From Odobenus rosmarus divergens (taxonomy: Eukaryota; Chordata; Mammalia; Carnivora; Odobenidae): DNA of 64,000 bases. Below the pieces are notes generated by a model. The model was not told the origin of the DNA. It ran no database searches and saw only the letters and a list, made by a program, of their open reading frames with translations. This document shows, piece after piece, positions 39,360-51,430 of this stretch. The position numbers were made by a program, and so were the translations under genes. Position 1 is the stretch's first letter, and each line of letters begins with the position of its first letter. Location: the NCBI RefSeq assembly GCF_000321225.1, contig NW_004451510.1:63219-127218 (forward strand), given 5' to 3'.

Positions 39360-39860
39360 ATAGGGAGGGGTAAAAACGTTTCCCCTACCCTCTTGTTTTC
39401 AGTACTGGAACCTGTGCATTAATTGAAAAAAAGACAGATTAACAGGAGAAAGGTTTATTTTGCATGCGTATGGAGCCTTCATAGAAAAGAAGTAAAAACC
39501 CAAAGAAGCAGTTAGACTCAGAGGCCTATATACCATTTTATCAAAGGGTGATAAAGTGTGGGGAAGAGATTAGACAAATGGAAAGAGAGTTTGGGCTTTT
39601 GGGGGAGGAAGGTAAGTGGTGGGAAAGTGACTAGGAAATACCCAGTAAATAAGGATTGTTCTGTAAGGTTTGTTTTACAGACTCAAATCATTTCAAGTGA
39701 TATATTTCCTTTACAAAAGGGAAAATTATGCCCTGCTTCTGGCAGAAAGGAAAGGTGTGGAGAGTTCCTCCTGTGTTTGCTATTTCTTAATTGCCTTCAG
39801 CTCAAAATTACCCTTAGGCCAAAGTGGCATATTTTAGGGTGGCATATTCTGATCCCTTCA
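39360..39860 (-). mobile_element. Solitary ERV LTR
   Basis: On the minus strand it starts TGAAGGGATC, carries an AATAAA signal ('caaaataaacc') followed by 'tttctcctgttaatctgtct', and ends near 39360, with L1 sequence resuming on both sides. A second, partial copy of the same family is at 1-56. It resembles ERVL-class LTRs; I do not assign a subfamily. Confidence 0.65.
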
Positions 39861-40126
39861 ATTAGCCATTCCACTGCTTGTATAGTGATGAGTCTTTGTG
39901 GTTTTAATTTGCATTTCTCTAATGAGTGATAATGTTGAACTTTTGTATATGCTTATTTGTCATCCCTGTATTTTATTTGGTAAATTTCCTGTTCAGTTTC
40001 TTTGCCCATTTTTTAGAGCGGGTTTTTGTTTGTTTTCTTATTGTCATGTTAAGTGTTCTTTATATATTCTGAATACAAGTACTGTCTCATAAATATGATT
40101 ATATGATTTAAAAATATTTTCTTCCA

Positions 40127-40349
40127 GGGGCATCCGGGTGGCTTAGTCAGTTGAACGCCCAAATTGGTTTCAGCTCCGGTCATGATCTCAAAGTCCTGAG
40201 ATTGAGCCCTGAGTCAGGGTCTGTGCTGAACGCAAAGTCAGCTTGAGATTCTTTCTCACTCCCTCTCCCTCTCTCTCTGCTCCCTCCTGTGCTCTTTCTC
40301 TTTCTCTCTCTCTCTCAAATACATACATACATACATACATAAAATCTTT
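40127..40349 (+). mobile_element. SINEC, sense, with (ACAT)n tail
   Basis: The head 'ggggcatccgggtggcttag' is diverged and the tail is 'atacatacatacatacat' instead of (AATA)n. The duplication 'aaaatattttct.cca' (one mismatch) lies at 40111-40126 and 40350-40365. Confidence 0.93.
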
Positions 40350-40715
40350 AAAATATTTTCTCCCAACCCTCGATTTATCTTTTCATTCTCTTACCAATTC
40401 TTCCACAAAACAGAAGTTTAAATTCTGACCAACTGCAGTTTGTCAATTTTTCCTTTATGGGTCATGCCTTTGATGGTCACGTTTAAAGAAACTCATTGTC
40501 AAACTTAAAGTCACCCAGATTTTTCTCCTGTTTTCTTCTAGAAGTTTTACAATTTTCCATTTATATTTACTAGCCATTTTGTGTTAATTTTTGTATAAAG
40601 TGTGTGGTATATATTGAGGTTCATTTATGTTGCATAATTACTCCCAGTTTTTCTGATACCATTTGTTGAAAGGACTATCCTTTCTCCATTGAATTGCTTT
40701 TGTACACTGTGTGAG

Positions 40716-41245
40716 GGCAAATACAAATATAAATAAATTCTCCCTCATACCAAAAGAGGAAAAGAACTTGTTGCTCTCCTTTCTATTTAGCATTTCCTTT
40801 AGAAAATATGAAAATGTAAATGCTCTCTTTGTTTGTTTGTTTGTTTTTAATGCATTTTAGTCCTTTTAAGAGCTAAATAAGCCTCTTGCCAGTTTTACAT
40901 TCCAGAGATTTCTTTCTTGAGAATGATGGGCTATCTCTTTGAAATGCAAAGATCAAGAAGGATAACCTTGTCTCTCTGCCTCTGTGGGAGTTTTAGCTTC
41001 AGTGTTTGACCCCAAGTTGTAATTTTCTGTTATAGAGATATGAAAAACTTTATTTTTCCTTTTTGATAAAAACAACATGTATGTAATGGATTGTATCTGC
41101 TTTGCTATATAAAATGGTGTGATTTCTTTCTGTCTTTATAATCTCCTTAGATGTACTTCCCATTCTGATTTAATGCTTATTCAATAATAAAACTGTTGTT
41201 TTTTTTTTATTTTCTACCTTTGTGGAAAAGTTTTTATGGGTTGGA
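40716..41245 (+). mobile_element. Probable solitary LTR in the L1 relic
   Basis: Sequence unrelated to L1 separates two L1 blocks. It contains a TATA-like 'ctatataaaatgg' and an 'aataataaaactgttg' poly(A) signal about 90 bp later, in the order of an LTR on the + strand. The borders are approximate and no family is assigned. Confidence 0.4.
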
Positions 41246-41660
41246 AAAGATTTTATTTATATTACTAGATTTCATCATTAATTTTCAAGAATCAATTACC
41301 TATATTTGTCTAGTCTATTTTTGGGCTGTTTGTTCTGATGACTATAGCTTTATAGTATGTCTTCAAACTAGATAGTCTGTTCTTTAACTTAGTTTGTTTT
41401 CAGAACTGTTTGAGTTGTCCTAGTTCCTTTGCATTTCTATATACATTTTAGAATCTTCTTGCTGATATTTACAAAAAAGTGGGGGGGACTAGGATTTTTA
41501 TTGGATTGTGTTGAATCTCCAATTCAAATTGGGGAATAATGATGTCTTAACAACACTGAGTATTCCAATTCATGATCACAGTGTAGTGCTCCAATTATTT
41601 TGGTCTTGTGGGAACAAATTTTGCCATTTCAAGGTATGCCTCTTTAACATATTATTTGAA

Positions 41661-41863
41661 GTTTTTTTTAAAGATTTCATTTATTTATTTGAGAGAAAGA
41701 GAGAGAGAGAGAGAACACAAGGTGGGGGGGAAGGGGTAGAGGGAGAGGGAGGAGCAGACTCCCTGCTGAGTAGGGATCCTGATGCAGGGCTGGATCACAG
41801 GACTCTGATGTCATGACCCAAGCTGAAGGCAGATGCTTAACTGACTGAGCCACCCAGGCACCC
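41661..41863 (-). mobile_element. SINEC, antisense
   Basis: 'aaagatttcatttatttatttgagagaaagag' to 'actgagccacccaggcacccc'. It lies at the junction between the L1 relic and the next LTR, and no clean duplication could be read. Confidence 0.9.
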
Positions 41864-41865
41864 CT

Positions 41866-42563
41866 AAACTGGTCATTTTTAAGAAACTGTAGACATAAGC
41901 AAAACTCTGAAAACCAAACAGAGGTTACATTTTATAAGAGATATTTACATGTATAAGGGAAATCTCCATTTGTAAGCGTGTCTGCCTCTGTAGCAGGAAG
42001 AGTGGATGACTCTAAATCTCAAAACATGGGTTTCCTGGGTAGCTCAGTTGTTAAGTGTCTGCCTTAGGCTCGGGTCATGATCACAGGGTCCTGGGATCAA
42101 GCTCCGCATTGGGCTCCCTGCTTGGCGGGAAGCCTGCTTCTTTCTCTACCACTCCCCTGCTTGTGTTTCCTCTCTCACTCTCTCTCTCTCTGTCAAATAA
42201 ATAAATAAAATCTTAAGAAAAATAAATACATCTCAAAACATTTATCTATGGAGAAGGCAAGGACTTAATCTGCATAACAACCTTACCTGTGTTTACCTTG
42301 ATTTTCTTGGTGACTTCCCATAACTGACTCCCCAACCCCAACATTAGCTTTTGTCTTTAGCTAGAGATGGTGTTTAAGGTGATTGTTTTAGCCATTTTGG
42401 GGAGTTACTTAGTTTTCCTGGGTCTTTCCCATGTATATAGGAGACATACATGCTATTAAACTTTTGTTTGATTTTCACCTGTTAATCTGTCTCATGTCTA
42501 TTTGATTCTTAGACCAGCTAGAAGAATCTTGAAAGACAGAGTAAAATGTTTTCCTCCTCAACA
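41866..42563 (+). mobile_element. ERV LTR, sense, split by a SINEC
   Basis: 'ggtgtttaaggtgattgttttagccattttggggagtta', 'catgtatatagg', the poly(A) signal 'attaaacttttg' and 'cacctgttaatctgtctcatgtc' follow the layout of an ERVL-class LTR. L1 sequence resumes after 42563. Borders are approximate and the subfamily is uncertain. Confidence 0.6.
42028..42229 (+). mobile_element. SINEC, sense
   Basis: A perfect 12-bp duplication 'atctcaaaacat' lies at 42016-42027 and 42230-42241. It is inserted in the LTR at 41866-42563. Confidence 0.94.
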
Positions 42564-43259
42564 GTCTTTTATGTTCCTTTTATCAGTTTATTATAGTTTT
42601 TAGCATACAGATCCTGCACATATTTTGTTAGCATTTAAACTGGCAGACCTTTTCTCACTTCAGGGGAGGGGGTCATAATTATGTAATTTCTCCTTATCCT
42701 ATCTCTTTACTAGTTATGCTCAGTCTGTATACTTTCTGATAATGTATACTTTCTGATGAATTTTATAATCTAAATTATTTTACTTATTTTAATTAAATTT
42801 GATATCATTTCCTTTTCTAATAAAATAGGTCAATACTGTCTACTCAGCACTTTATAATTGTAAAAAAATTGGAAACAATCCCAATGTATTTGAGCAAAGT
42901 AAATGAAAAGATTGTGGTATATTTATGTGTATTAAAAGCTAAACTGAAGCATATTAAAATTTTGAAGTTTATTTGAACAACTATCATTTTGAACTGGGCA
43001 CCATCAAACAAAAAGTTGTTAGGGGTATTCCACCAACAGGGCCTAGAGGTAGAGAAGACACATAATCAGAGCAAAGAAATTATTTGATTTGCTATAGCTT
43101 ATGTGATTGCATTATTTGGGAAAAACTAGTTTGCTGTTGGTAATTGGTTGTTATTCTTAACCTTGAGGCATTCATAGAAATTAACTCTGGGTTAAGTTTT
43201 GGTTTGCTTATAAGGCTACCAAAGCATTTGAGCCACCTCAATCTAATGGCATCCTTGTT

Positions 43260-43587
43260 TGATTACTTTACCATGTGATCATCATTACTTGGCAGTTAAA
43301 ATGAATAAGATATGCATCAACATAGATGGATTTAAAAAACATAATCTTAAGTAAAGAAAAAAAGGTAGTAGAACAATGCATATAAAGTTACACTTAGAGA
43401 AATTTAAAAAAATCATACACAGAAGATAACACTCCAGATTGTAGGTACACACATTGGTAGAAAGTATCCACATTTAATCCATAATAGGGGTAGGGTCCAG
43501 GAAGCTCAGTAGGAACAGGGATTAAGAACGAAAGATAGTTACCCAGATGGTGGTGATATAGTTATAATATTTTGTTTCTTTTTAAAT
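43260..43587 (+). mobile_element. L1 3' fragment, old
   Basis: 'aaaatgaataagatatgcatcaacatagatgga', 'aacaatgcatataaagttacact' and 'taagaacgaaagatagttacccagatggtggtgatatag' are old L1 3'-end phrases in sense orientation. A possible earlier piece is at 42845-42960. Confidence 0.5.
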
Positions 43588-43603
43588 GAAAAGTTAAATT
43601 TTG

Positions 43604-43881
43604 CATTGGAAGAATGAAGGGGGGGAAATCAGAGGGGGAGATGAACCATGAGAGATGATGGACTCTGAAAAACAAACTGAGGTTTCTAGAGGGGAGGGGG
43701 GTGGGAGGATGGGTTAGCCTGGCAATGCGTATTAAGGAGGGCACATTCTGCATGGAGCACTGGGTGTTATTATATGCAAACAGTGAATCATGGAACACTA
43801 CATCAAAAACTAATGACATAATGTATAGTGATTAACATAACATAATAAAAAAAAAGAGGGAGACATATATCAAAAAAAAAA
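43604..43881 (+). mobile_element. 5'-truncated carnivoran L1 3' end
   Basis: 'accatgagagatgatggactctgaaaaacaaactgagg', 'ggtgggaggatgggtta', 'ggagcactgggtgttattatatgcaaacagtgaatcatggaacac' and a terminal 'aacataataaaaaaaaa' identify the carnivoran L1 3' UTR. The duplication 'gaaa.gttaaattttg' (one mismatch) flanks it at 43588-43603 and 43882-43897. A second A-run precedes the right copy. Confidence 0.88.
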
Positions 43882-43989
43882 GAAAGGTTAAATTTTGAAT
43901 CAAATATGACAAAACACACTTATGAAGCCTGGATATATGCTGAATTTTAAATTTTTTCCTAATAAAAAATGAATGAAAACAAAAAAATA

Positions 43990-44030
43990 ATGAACAACAA
44001 CAACAAATAACAACAACAACAAATAACAAG
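43990..44030. repeat. (CAA)n-rich simple repeat
   Basis: Two arrays of 'aac/caa' units are separated by 'aaat'. Confidence 0.8.
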
Positions 44031-44639
44031 CCATAGTGTTAAAGAAAATTCTGGGAATTGGGAAGTATAAACATTAATTAGAAGTGACATTATCTATAGC
44101 AGCCTTGCACTGAAATTTGGATAATGGAGCAAAATAGTCCAGAAGTAGTTTCTATTACAAGGACAAACCTACTGTGTCCTGAAGGAAATAACACAAATCA
44201 ATCATAAATGAGTTTCTCACCCTCATTCCCACAATACATGATGTTGGGGTATCTGTTTGTCAATTAGAAAAATATAAATGATCTTCCCTCAAGCCTACAC
44301 CATACACCTAAATACATTCTAGGGAAAATAAATAATTGTTAGAAGAGAGTGTCACAGAAAATCTTTAAGAAAATAGCATTGGTTATTTGTTGGATTTTTG
44401 GAAAGATAGTTATTTTCTAAATCTGAATGCAGGAGAATTCATAAAGAAATAGAGTGAGTGACTTAGCTCCATATGCATTTTAAAATTTGGATTAAATAAA
44501 TACACATTAGTGAAATGACAAGAGAGATAAAAGCCAGGAAATTGTGGCAACTATTGGAATTTATAAAATCATTTAGGTGTAATAGATAAATATGTAAAGA
44601 ACATGACAGATAATTCTCAGCAATGAAACTACAATCTCT

Positions 44640-44990
44640 AAACAAACGTGAAAAGAGTTCAACCTTCTATGGAAGAAATGCAAATAATACCAACAATGAT
44701 GTATAATGCCAGAATATTAAATTAACACAAAAGGGGTAATATGTAAAGCTAGTGAGTGTGCTGGTGTTCTCAGATATTGTTGGTGGGAATAAAAACAGAC
44801 ACAATTATTCTGGGAAATAATTTGGACAGAGATGACAAGAACCATGAAAACATTCATAACTTCTTATAATTTATTTAAGGAAATGAAAAATATATAAATG
44901 TTAACATATGTAAAGTTGTTCATCATGCCAATATTCCTAATGCTGGAAACTGGAAAATGGGAAACAATGTAACAGATATATCTGAAAGAC
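44640..44990 (+). mobile_element. L1 fragment
   Basis: 'gttggtgggaataaaaacagacacaatt', 'ggaaataatttggacag' and 'gttcatcatgccaatattcctaatgctggaaactgg' follow the end of an L1 ORF2 region in sense orientation. Confidence 0.55.
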
Positions 44991-46651
44991 AAAAAGAAAA
45001 TTAACACAGGATAAAAGTTGTTTGTTTTCCATGATTCTTCTCAACTTCATATTAGGTTATGCATAGCAGTCTACAGAACTTGTCTACATGATTATCCTCT
45101 GACTGTAATTTACTCAATCACTTCTATAATCTTGACTGTTAAATTTTTGAATGTTCAATGTTTGAATTTAAACTGAGTGTTAGCATTTTAAGAAATTACA
45201 TTTAGTATCAATTACCGAAGATTTATAACTTGTGAATGATTGAATGCCCTTACACAGTGCTAGTGTATGAATGATTTAATTTCCTAACACAGTATCTTTA
45301 TTGTTAACAAAATACTTGTCTCATAAAACAAAACCACAAGGTATTGCCTATATTAACAGCTTTTTCCTGTCCTGTTTGTGCCAACAGCAGAGACATTCCT
45401 TCCAGTAATCATGACTCAGCATAGTCCATAGGGGAGCTAGAGTGAGGAGATTCCAGCAAAACCAGTTCTGTTCCAGAAGTAGGGTCTACTACCCCCAACC
45501 AGGAAAAGCTGAAGAAAATATACTGCTTCCTGGTTTTGGAAGATTTTCAGCCTGTTCCCATTCAGCCCTAAACAAGTTTAAGTGTGGAGGTTGAGAAGCT
45601 GGGAGGATTTCAGTGAAATACCACCACCATTATCTTTCTAGGTATCCAGTGCTCCAGGGTCTAACTTGAAGGGCTCCTGAGTGCCCTGGGAAATTGAAAG
45701 GGGATTACCCACAAAGAACCTCAGATAGTGAATTGTAGTCTGCACTTTACTTTCAAATACTTTAGCACATACATTTGAGATATGTATATTATATAAAATA
45801 ACTTGAATATACATTCCTCAGATAGATAGCTACTCCAATCTCAATAAATATTCCAAGGATGGTTAATTCATATATAATTAAATGTCACACGTCATAGACC
45901 GTGGCTACAAGTATTGCTCCTGGGTAGGGACTTGAGGATATGGTGGGTTTTAAGGGAGTAGCCCAGGTACACCAGGAAGTAAATCTGGACCCTTGGCACT
46001 CAAGTTATCCCAAGAAAAATACCAAGTCCCCAGCAAAGCAAATGACCAAAGGAGAGGCAGACCCAAACAAATCCAGCAAATGGGATAATGGGCAGCCCAG
46101 GGGAAAATCAGGGAATGAGAACTATCCAACACCTTGCTCCTTGTTCTTACTGCAGGAAATGCAAAACAATGGTAAAACCTCAAGAGTTAGTGGGGAAAAA
46201 TCTTGCCAAAATAAGGGCTGAATTTCCCACCAGTCCAGCAGGATAGGGGCTCAGAATCAAAATTAAGTAGATTTATAGAAAAATAAGACATGTGACATTT
46301 CTTGCATGCCTGAGTTTGTAATCTGAGGTTAATAACCACTACAATTGAATTACGATATTAAATTTTACTGCTACATAGCATGTTTAGTTATAATGGTAAC
46401 TAGTGCCTCTTAAAAATAAGATTCCAGAATGTCCTTCTTAATTCTGAGAAAAATTTTCCAAAATGGTGAACTGGTGAGTTTATCACACTCACACACAGAC
46501 ACAAAAACACACACATAGAAAACAACTCTAAAAATATGTACAAGTCTAGGGAGTCTATTGAAATGGAAACTTTTTTCTCTTTTTCCCCCCTAATTTTCTG
46601 TAATATGATTATTTTATAATAGAAAAGAAATGAAATGAAATATAAATATTA

Positions 46652-46867
46652 GGGGTGCCTGGGTGGCTCAGTCAGTTAAGCATCTGCCTTCGGCTCAGGT
46701 CATGATCCCAGGGTCCTGGGATCGAGCCCCACATCGGGCTCCTTGCTCAGCAGGGAGCCTGCTTCTCTCTCTCCCTCTGCCTCAGCTTTCCCTGCTTGTG
46801 CTCTCTCTCTTGCTAGATCTCTCTCTCTCTGTCACATAAGTAAAGAAATAAAATCTTCAATAAAAAA
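46652..46867 (+). mobile_element. SINEC, sense
   Basis: It has a near-consensus head and body. A perfect 15-bp duplication 'gaaatataaatatta' lies at 46637-46651 and 46868-46882. Confidence 0.95.
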
Positions 46868-46984
46868 GAAATATAAATATTAATGTGAGTACATCAAGAT
46901 AATGAAAGGAAAGTACTTCATAGGCTCTAAGTATCAGAGAAGGCTTAGCGAGAATATAGTTCTAATTTACAGATGAGAGACTGA

Positions 46985-47560
46985 CACCCACATACTGCAA
47001 ATTACCTGTGGTGGTTTTAGGCATTGCCTTAAATTCTTTGTCAGTTCTCCCACTGAGAGGTCTGAGGCCCTGTGACCTTGCTTTGAATTTGAGTGACTTG
47101 CAACTACTCGGTTCAAGAGTGAGGGAGAAATGATGTTCTAAGACTTCCAAGAAAATGTCATAAATGTCCATGCAGGTTCTGCCTGGTTCTCTTGGCACAT
47201 CTGCCCTAGAGGAAGCCAGCTGCCATTAAGAACTCTATTGCTCTGACACCGCCAGCTGGAAAGACCACGTATAGGTGTTCTCGGTGTTCTAGATGATTGT
47301 CCCAACTGAGCTCCAAGCCAACAACCAGCATTAACTGCTAAGTGAGGCATCTTGGTTACCCAGCTCGGCTGAGCCATTAGATGATTCTAACCCTAGTCAA
47401 TGTGGGAGTTCAATGGCAGAAAAGACCCCAAATGAGATCTGTCCAGCCCAAGCCTTTCCCAAATTTCTGACCCGCTAAATTTGAGGAAGGTAAAATGGTT
47501 GCTTTAAGCTACTAGGTTTTACAGTCATTTGCTATGTTAGAATAATAACTAGAATCCCCA
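46985..47560 (+). mobile_element. MLT1-type MaLR LTR
   Basis: 'ggaagccagctgccat', 'gaaagaccacgtataggtgttctcgg', 'ccaacaaccagcattaactgc' and 'gctttaagctactaggtttt...ttagaataataactagaa' match an MLT1 LTR in order. The subfamily is not assigned. Confidence 0.75.
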
Positions 47561-48126
47561 AGGTCATGGAGCTAAGAGAAATAGGACTTAGGCTGGAACC
47601 TAACTTCTCATTCCCACCCTTCCTGGGTTCCAAAGGAATGAGATCGGATATTTGAATAAAACATATGTACATTTACACATAGTCATAGTTTATTTCTAAG
47701 TTTGGCACTGGTGTGAAATTCTGTAATGTTTTTGGAGTACCACGAATTGCTCCCTACATGGTATCAGGGGCTGTTAAACAAAGGGTTGCATCCAAGGATG
47801 GTATGGTGGGTGGGAAAAGACATGCCAACCTCATCATATTCCTATATTTTTGGAGGACATATGTTGCTGAAAAAATGATAGGTGTACGAAAAGAATGTGA
47901 AGTCATTGAGATAAACGTTAATCTTTAAGTGATATTTTAATTATTGTACAGTAGAAACATACCATTTGTGCATGTGTGTTAAGATAGAAAATGAAACGAA
48001 ATAAAATTGTGAATCTGTCATAGTCCTCTTTGGGAATGTCTCAAGTGACCAAAGGAGAGAGTCTTGGACTTGAGATCTTTTCATCTTGAAAGAATTTATA
48101 CCAGAGGAATTGGCTAATGCTCTGTA

Positions 48127-48580
48127 TTGGGTTAAATGATGGTCCCCCAAAAAGATATATCTATGTCCTGATCCCCAGACCTGTGAATGTGACCTTATTT
48201 GGAGAAAGGGTCTTTGCAGAAGGAATTTAGTTAAGAATCTTGCAATGCAATCATCCTAGGTTATTCAGGTGGTCCCTAACTCAAATGACAAATATCCTTA
48301 TAAGACACACAGAGAGGAGAAAAGAAAAAGGTAATGTGAAGATGGAGGTGGAGGTTGGAGACTTGGTGGCTATAAGCTAAGAACTGCCAAGAAACACCGG
48401 GAGCCAATGGGATCTGGACACATCTAGCTCTAGTCCTGACTATACCTTAGAGACTTCAGAGGGAACAAGGTCCTGCTGACACCTTGATTTTGGACTCCTA
48501 GACTCCAGAACTGTGAGAGAGTAAATTTCTGTTGGTTCAGATTGTGGTAATTTGTTACAGCAGCCCTAGGGAACAAACAT
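48127..48580 (+). mobile_element. MLT1-type MaLR LTR
   Basis: 'tgtgaccttatttggagaaagggtctttgcag', 'tatccttataagacacac', 'acaccttgattttggactcctagactccagaactgtgagagagtaaatttctg' and 'gttacagcagccctag' are the landmarks of MLT1A/B-like LTRs. Confidence 0.88.
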
Positions 48581-49680
48581 AAGCTCCATGGGAGAGAGTT
48601 TGGGGGAATTGAAGGAGCAAGGTCATCCTGTCAGGGGTAACCATGATGGCTGAAGCATTACATCTACACAGGCAGGTGTGGGACAGCAGCCAGGTTCTCA
48701 CTGAAATTTCTCTGTAAAACCTAGGCATTTTTGGCCTCAGGCTATATCATTCCGCTAGGCATTACCAGTTAGGACATCCCGATCATGGACTGTTTATTTG
48801 TATGTCTCCTCAGTTGGATTGTGAACTTCTAAAGGCCAAGAGCCTTCTTTTCTTCTCTCAGCGGAAATTACTGAACAATTGTTATGTGCTCCCCTCTGTG
48901 CCAATTGCTGATATAAAATACTGGGTAACACACAGCTCTTGCTTTCAAGATGCAAGCAGATCTTGGATGGTACACCACTTTACATTCAACTAACGTATGC
49001 TGAATGAAGGAAAGAAATATGGATGAAACAGCTTGGAGGAGTGGACGGATTGTACTGAGAGAGCCTGGATGCAAACTGTAAACTTGCATAAGATACTTAT
49101 GTCAATTTCCTTAGCTGCAAAAATGGGGAAAATAATCCCTACTTCATACGGTTGCTAGGATGATTACCATATACATATATAATGTTATTAATGAATGAGA
49201 ATCTAATGTTCCAGCAAAGTTTCAGTGTGTCTATCCATGCCCAAAAAAAGGTAATACATTCTATCTTGCATCAATGATATCTAGTACTTTTCCCATGTAT
49301 TTTTACTTAGTGTGTCATTTGATTTTTCCCAGCTTCCTAATGTAGGCAGGACAGGGAGGGGAGGAGTCTCAGGTGGGGCACAAGAGCAGGAGACTAAAGT
49401 TACAGAAGAACAGGGTGGTGGATGGTGAAGCTAGACTAAACCCCAAGATTGCCTGTCTCCCAGAGCCCTGTTATTTACCACCACAGCCATGCCAGGCACA
49501 CTGAGTGAAAACAGTCCCTTCCAGGATATGGGGTGGTCTGCTCACAGTTACAGATATATATGACTCCTTTTCCTCAAGAGTCCATTTTGCCCCCAAATTT
49601 GGGGAACTCTATGTCTGCAAAATATTACAACACGGCTTCATTTTAGAGTAGAATGGAAAAAAAAAAAGATGATTATCATC

Positions 49681-49915
49681 CTAACAACTAGTGCTAATGT
49701 GCACCAATCTCTGTTCTAACGGCTTTTAAAATAGGAACTCTATTCTTGTAGCAATTCTTACTATTCTCACAGGTGGGTTCTATCACTTCCCCCATTTTAC
49801 GCATTAAGAAGTCAAAGGAATAAAACGGTTAAGGGGCTTGCCCAAAGTCACATAGCTAGTTGGTGGCAGAACTGGGATTTGAACCAAGGGGGTCTGGCTC
49901 TCGAGGTCTCAATTT
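49681..49915 (-). mobile_element. MIR
   Basis: 'ccccattttacgcattaagaagtc', 'ggggcttgcccaaagtcacatagctagttggtggcagaactgggatttgaacc' is a well-preserved antisense MIR, including the tRNA-like part. Confidence 0.9.
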
Positions 49916-50048
49916 TAATGATTTTGTTATGAACAATTAGACAAAACATGAAAATTCAAAGGCATTTTATCTTTTTTGATGACTTGATGGCATACGGGCT
50001 ATGGTTATTCTGTTGTTTACTGTGTGATTGCATACAGAAGTGATTTTT

Positions 50049-50240
50049 TTTAAAGATTTTGTTTATTTATTTGACAGAGAGAGACACAGCGAGAGAGGGA
50101 ACACAAGCAGGGGGAGTGGGAGAGGGAGAAGCAGGCTTCCCACTGAGCAGGGAGCCCGATGCGGGGCTTGATCCTAGGACCCTGGGATCATGACCTGAGC
50201 CAAAGGCAGACACTTAACGACTGAGCCACCCAGGTGCCCC
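50049..50240 (-). mobile_element. SINEC, antisense
   Basis: The duplication 'tacagaag.gattttt' at 50033-50048 and 50241-50256 has one mismatch. Confidence 0.94.
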
Positions 50241-50270
50241 TACAGAAGAGATTTTTAAGGACCACTTGTG

Positions 50271-50340
50271 GGTGTGGGTGTGTGTGCGTGTGTGTGCGTG
50301 TGTGTGTGTGTGGCGCACACGCATGCGCACGTGCATGAGT
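50271..50340. repeat. (TG)n with alternating purine-pyrimidine extension
   Basis: A TG array interspersed with GC steps runs into 'gcgcacacgcatgcgcacgtgcatg', which keeps alternating purine and pyrimidine almost throughout. Confidence 0.85.
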
Positions 50341-51211
50341 GAAAGAGCGTGAGCATTTCACAGTGTGTGCAATTTTAGCTTAATTAAAATGGGAAGAGTA
50401 TTAAGTTATTTTTAAATGCAGCAAAGATCAGGGGGTACTAGAATGAAATTCGTTGTATGAGGCGGATTGGCAGGCCATGTCACGTGGGAAAGTTCATAAT
50501 CTCGTCTTTATCAGCACAGGTTGCAAAATGCCTGGGAGCTGTGGCCCCAAACCCATAGTCTGGAGCTATAATTATTCAAGAAAAAAAAAAAGTAATTGGA
50601 AATGTGATAAGCGACGATTAGAAGGCCTATTTCAGGAAGAAAATGAACAGAATGAGCAGATGCTCATTGCGGCGACTTTTGTGAACAAGGGTGGACAGAC
50701 TAGTTGAAATGAAAAGTTTCCTGTCTGTCACCGAGGGGAGGGATTTCCCTCAGGACCGCAGCCTCAATGTGTCATCTGCAAAGGGAGCTTACAACAAAAC
50801 CCACCGCCATAAAACAGAACTTCCTGAGCACAAAGAGTACCTGCATTCGAAAGCTGGTGACCGGTGCGAGAACCCGCGTCCCTCCTGAGGGCACTTGGAG
50901 ACTTACTGCCAACCAGGAAGGCTCCTGACCTTGCAGTAGCCAGCACTGAAATAACCTCGGCAAAACGGAGCCTGCGAAGGGGGTCAGAAAACCTTGGCTC
51001 CTGTTTTGGCTGAAGCGCTTGGGCTGGAGCCCAGAGTCCATGTGCCTTTGAGGAATGACTTTCTCTCTCTGGGCTCCCTTATGGCCAACTCCCTCCCCTC
51101 CAGTGCAAACTACATTTTCCTCTTCCATATTTTAGGCTAACGAAGAATCAGGATCTGGAGCATGCCAGAGGCTCCGCCATGCTGTCTTACACCAGCTTTA
51201 TTTTGTGTTCA

Positions 51212-51430
51212 ATGAGGGAGTGTGGGCTCTGGAGTCTCATTGCTTCACTTCAAATCCCAGCCTAAAGATTGCTAACTGTGGAACTCTTAAGAATAACTCA
51301 CTGTCTGCCTCAGTGTCCTCATCGCTAACATGGAGGTAAGGCTACCTCGCAGGTTTGTGGTGACGATTAAAGCAGATAAAGAAGGTAAAACAGAGAATAG
51401 TGTTTGATTGCTTCTGAATACCAATACATG
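51212..51430 (+). mobile_element. MIR
   Basis: 'tgggctctggagtctcattgcttcacttcaaatccca', then 'ctgcctcagtgtcctcatcgctaacatgga' and 'gacgattaaagcag' follow the sense MIR order. Confidence 0.75.

Larger units (their letters stand above)
38690..42655 (-). mobile_element. Old L1 relic, antisense, broken by several insertions
   Basis: Antisense L1 landmarks run in order: 3' UTR ('aaaattcaccctttgtgg'), 'gtttgttgatccatttatctgttgaaagatatctgggtt', 'cacttcacatcccactagcaatg', 'gtggttttaatttgcatttctctaatgag', 'tttctccattgaattgcttttgtac', 'tttttattggattgtgttgaatct', then after an LTR 'gtttattatagtttttagcatacag'. The insertions at 39360-39860, 40127-40349, about 40716-41245, 41661-41863 and 41866-42563 are separate entries. 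No reading frame survives. Confidence 0.8.

Noticed and set aside
45940..46221. 93-codon ORF with a nearby 'C-S-Y-C-R-K-C' reading in another frame, reminiscent of a retroviral nucleocapsid zinc knuckle
   Set aside because: The knuckle lacks the Gly-His spacing, needs a frame change, and no LTR, protease or polymerase similarity surrounds it. It could be ERV debris but cannot be supported.
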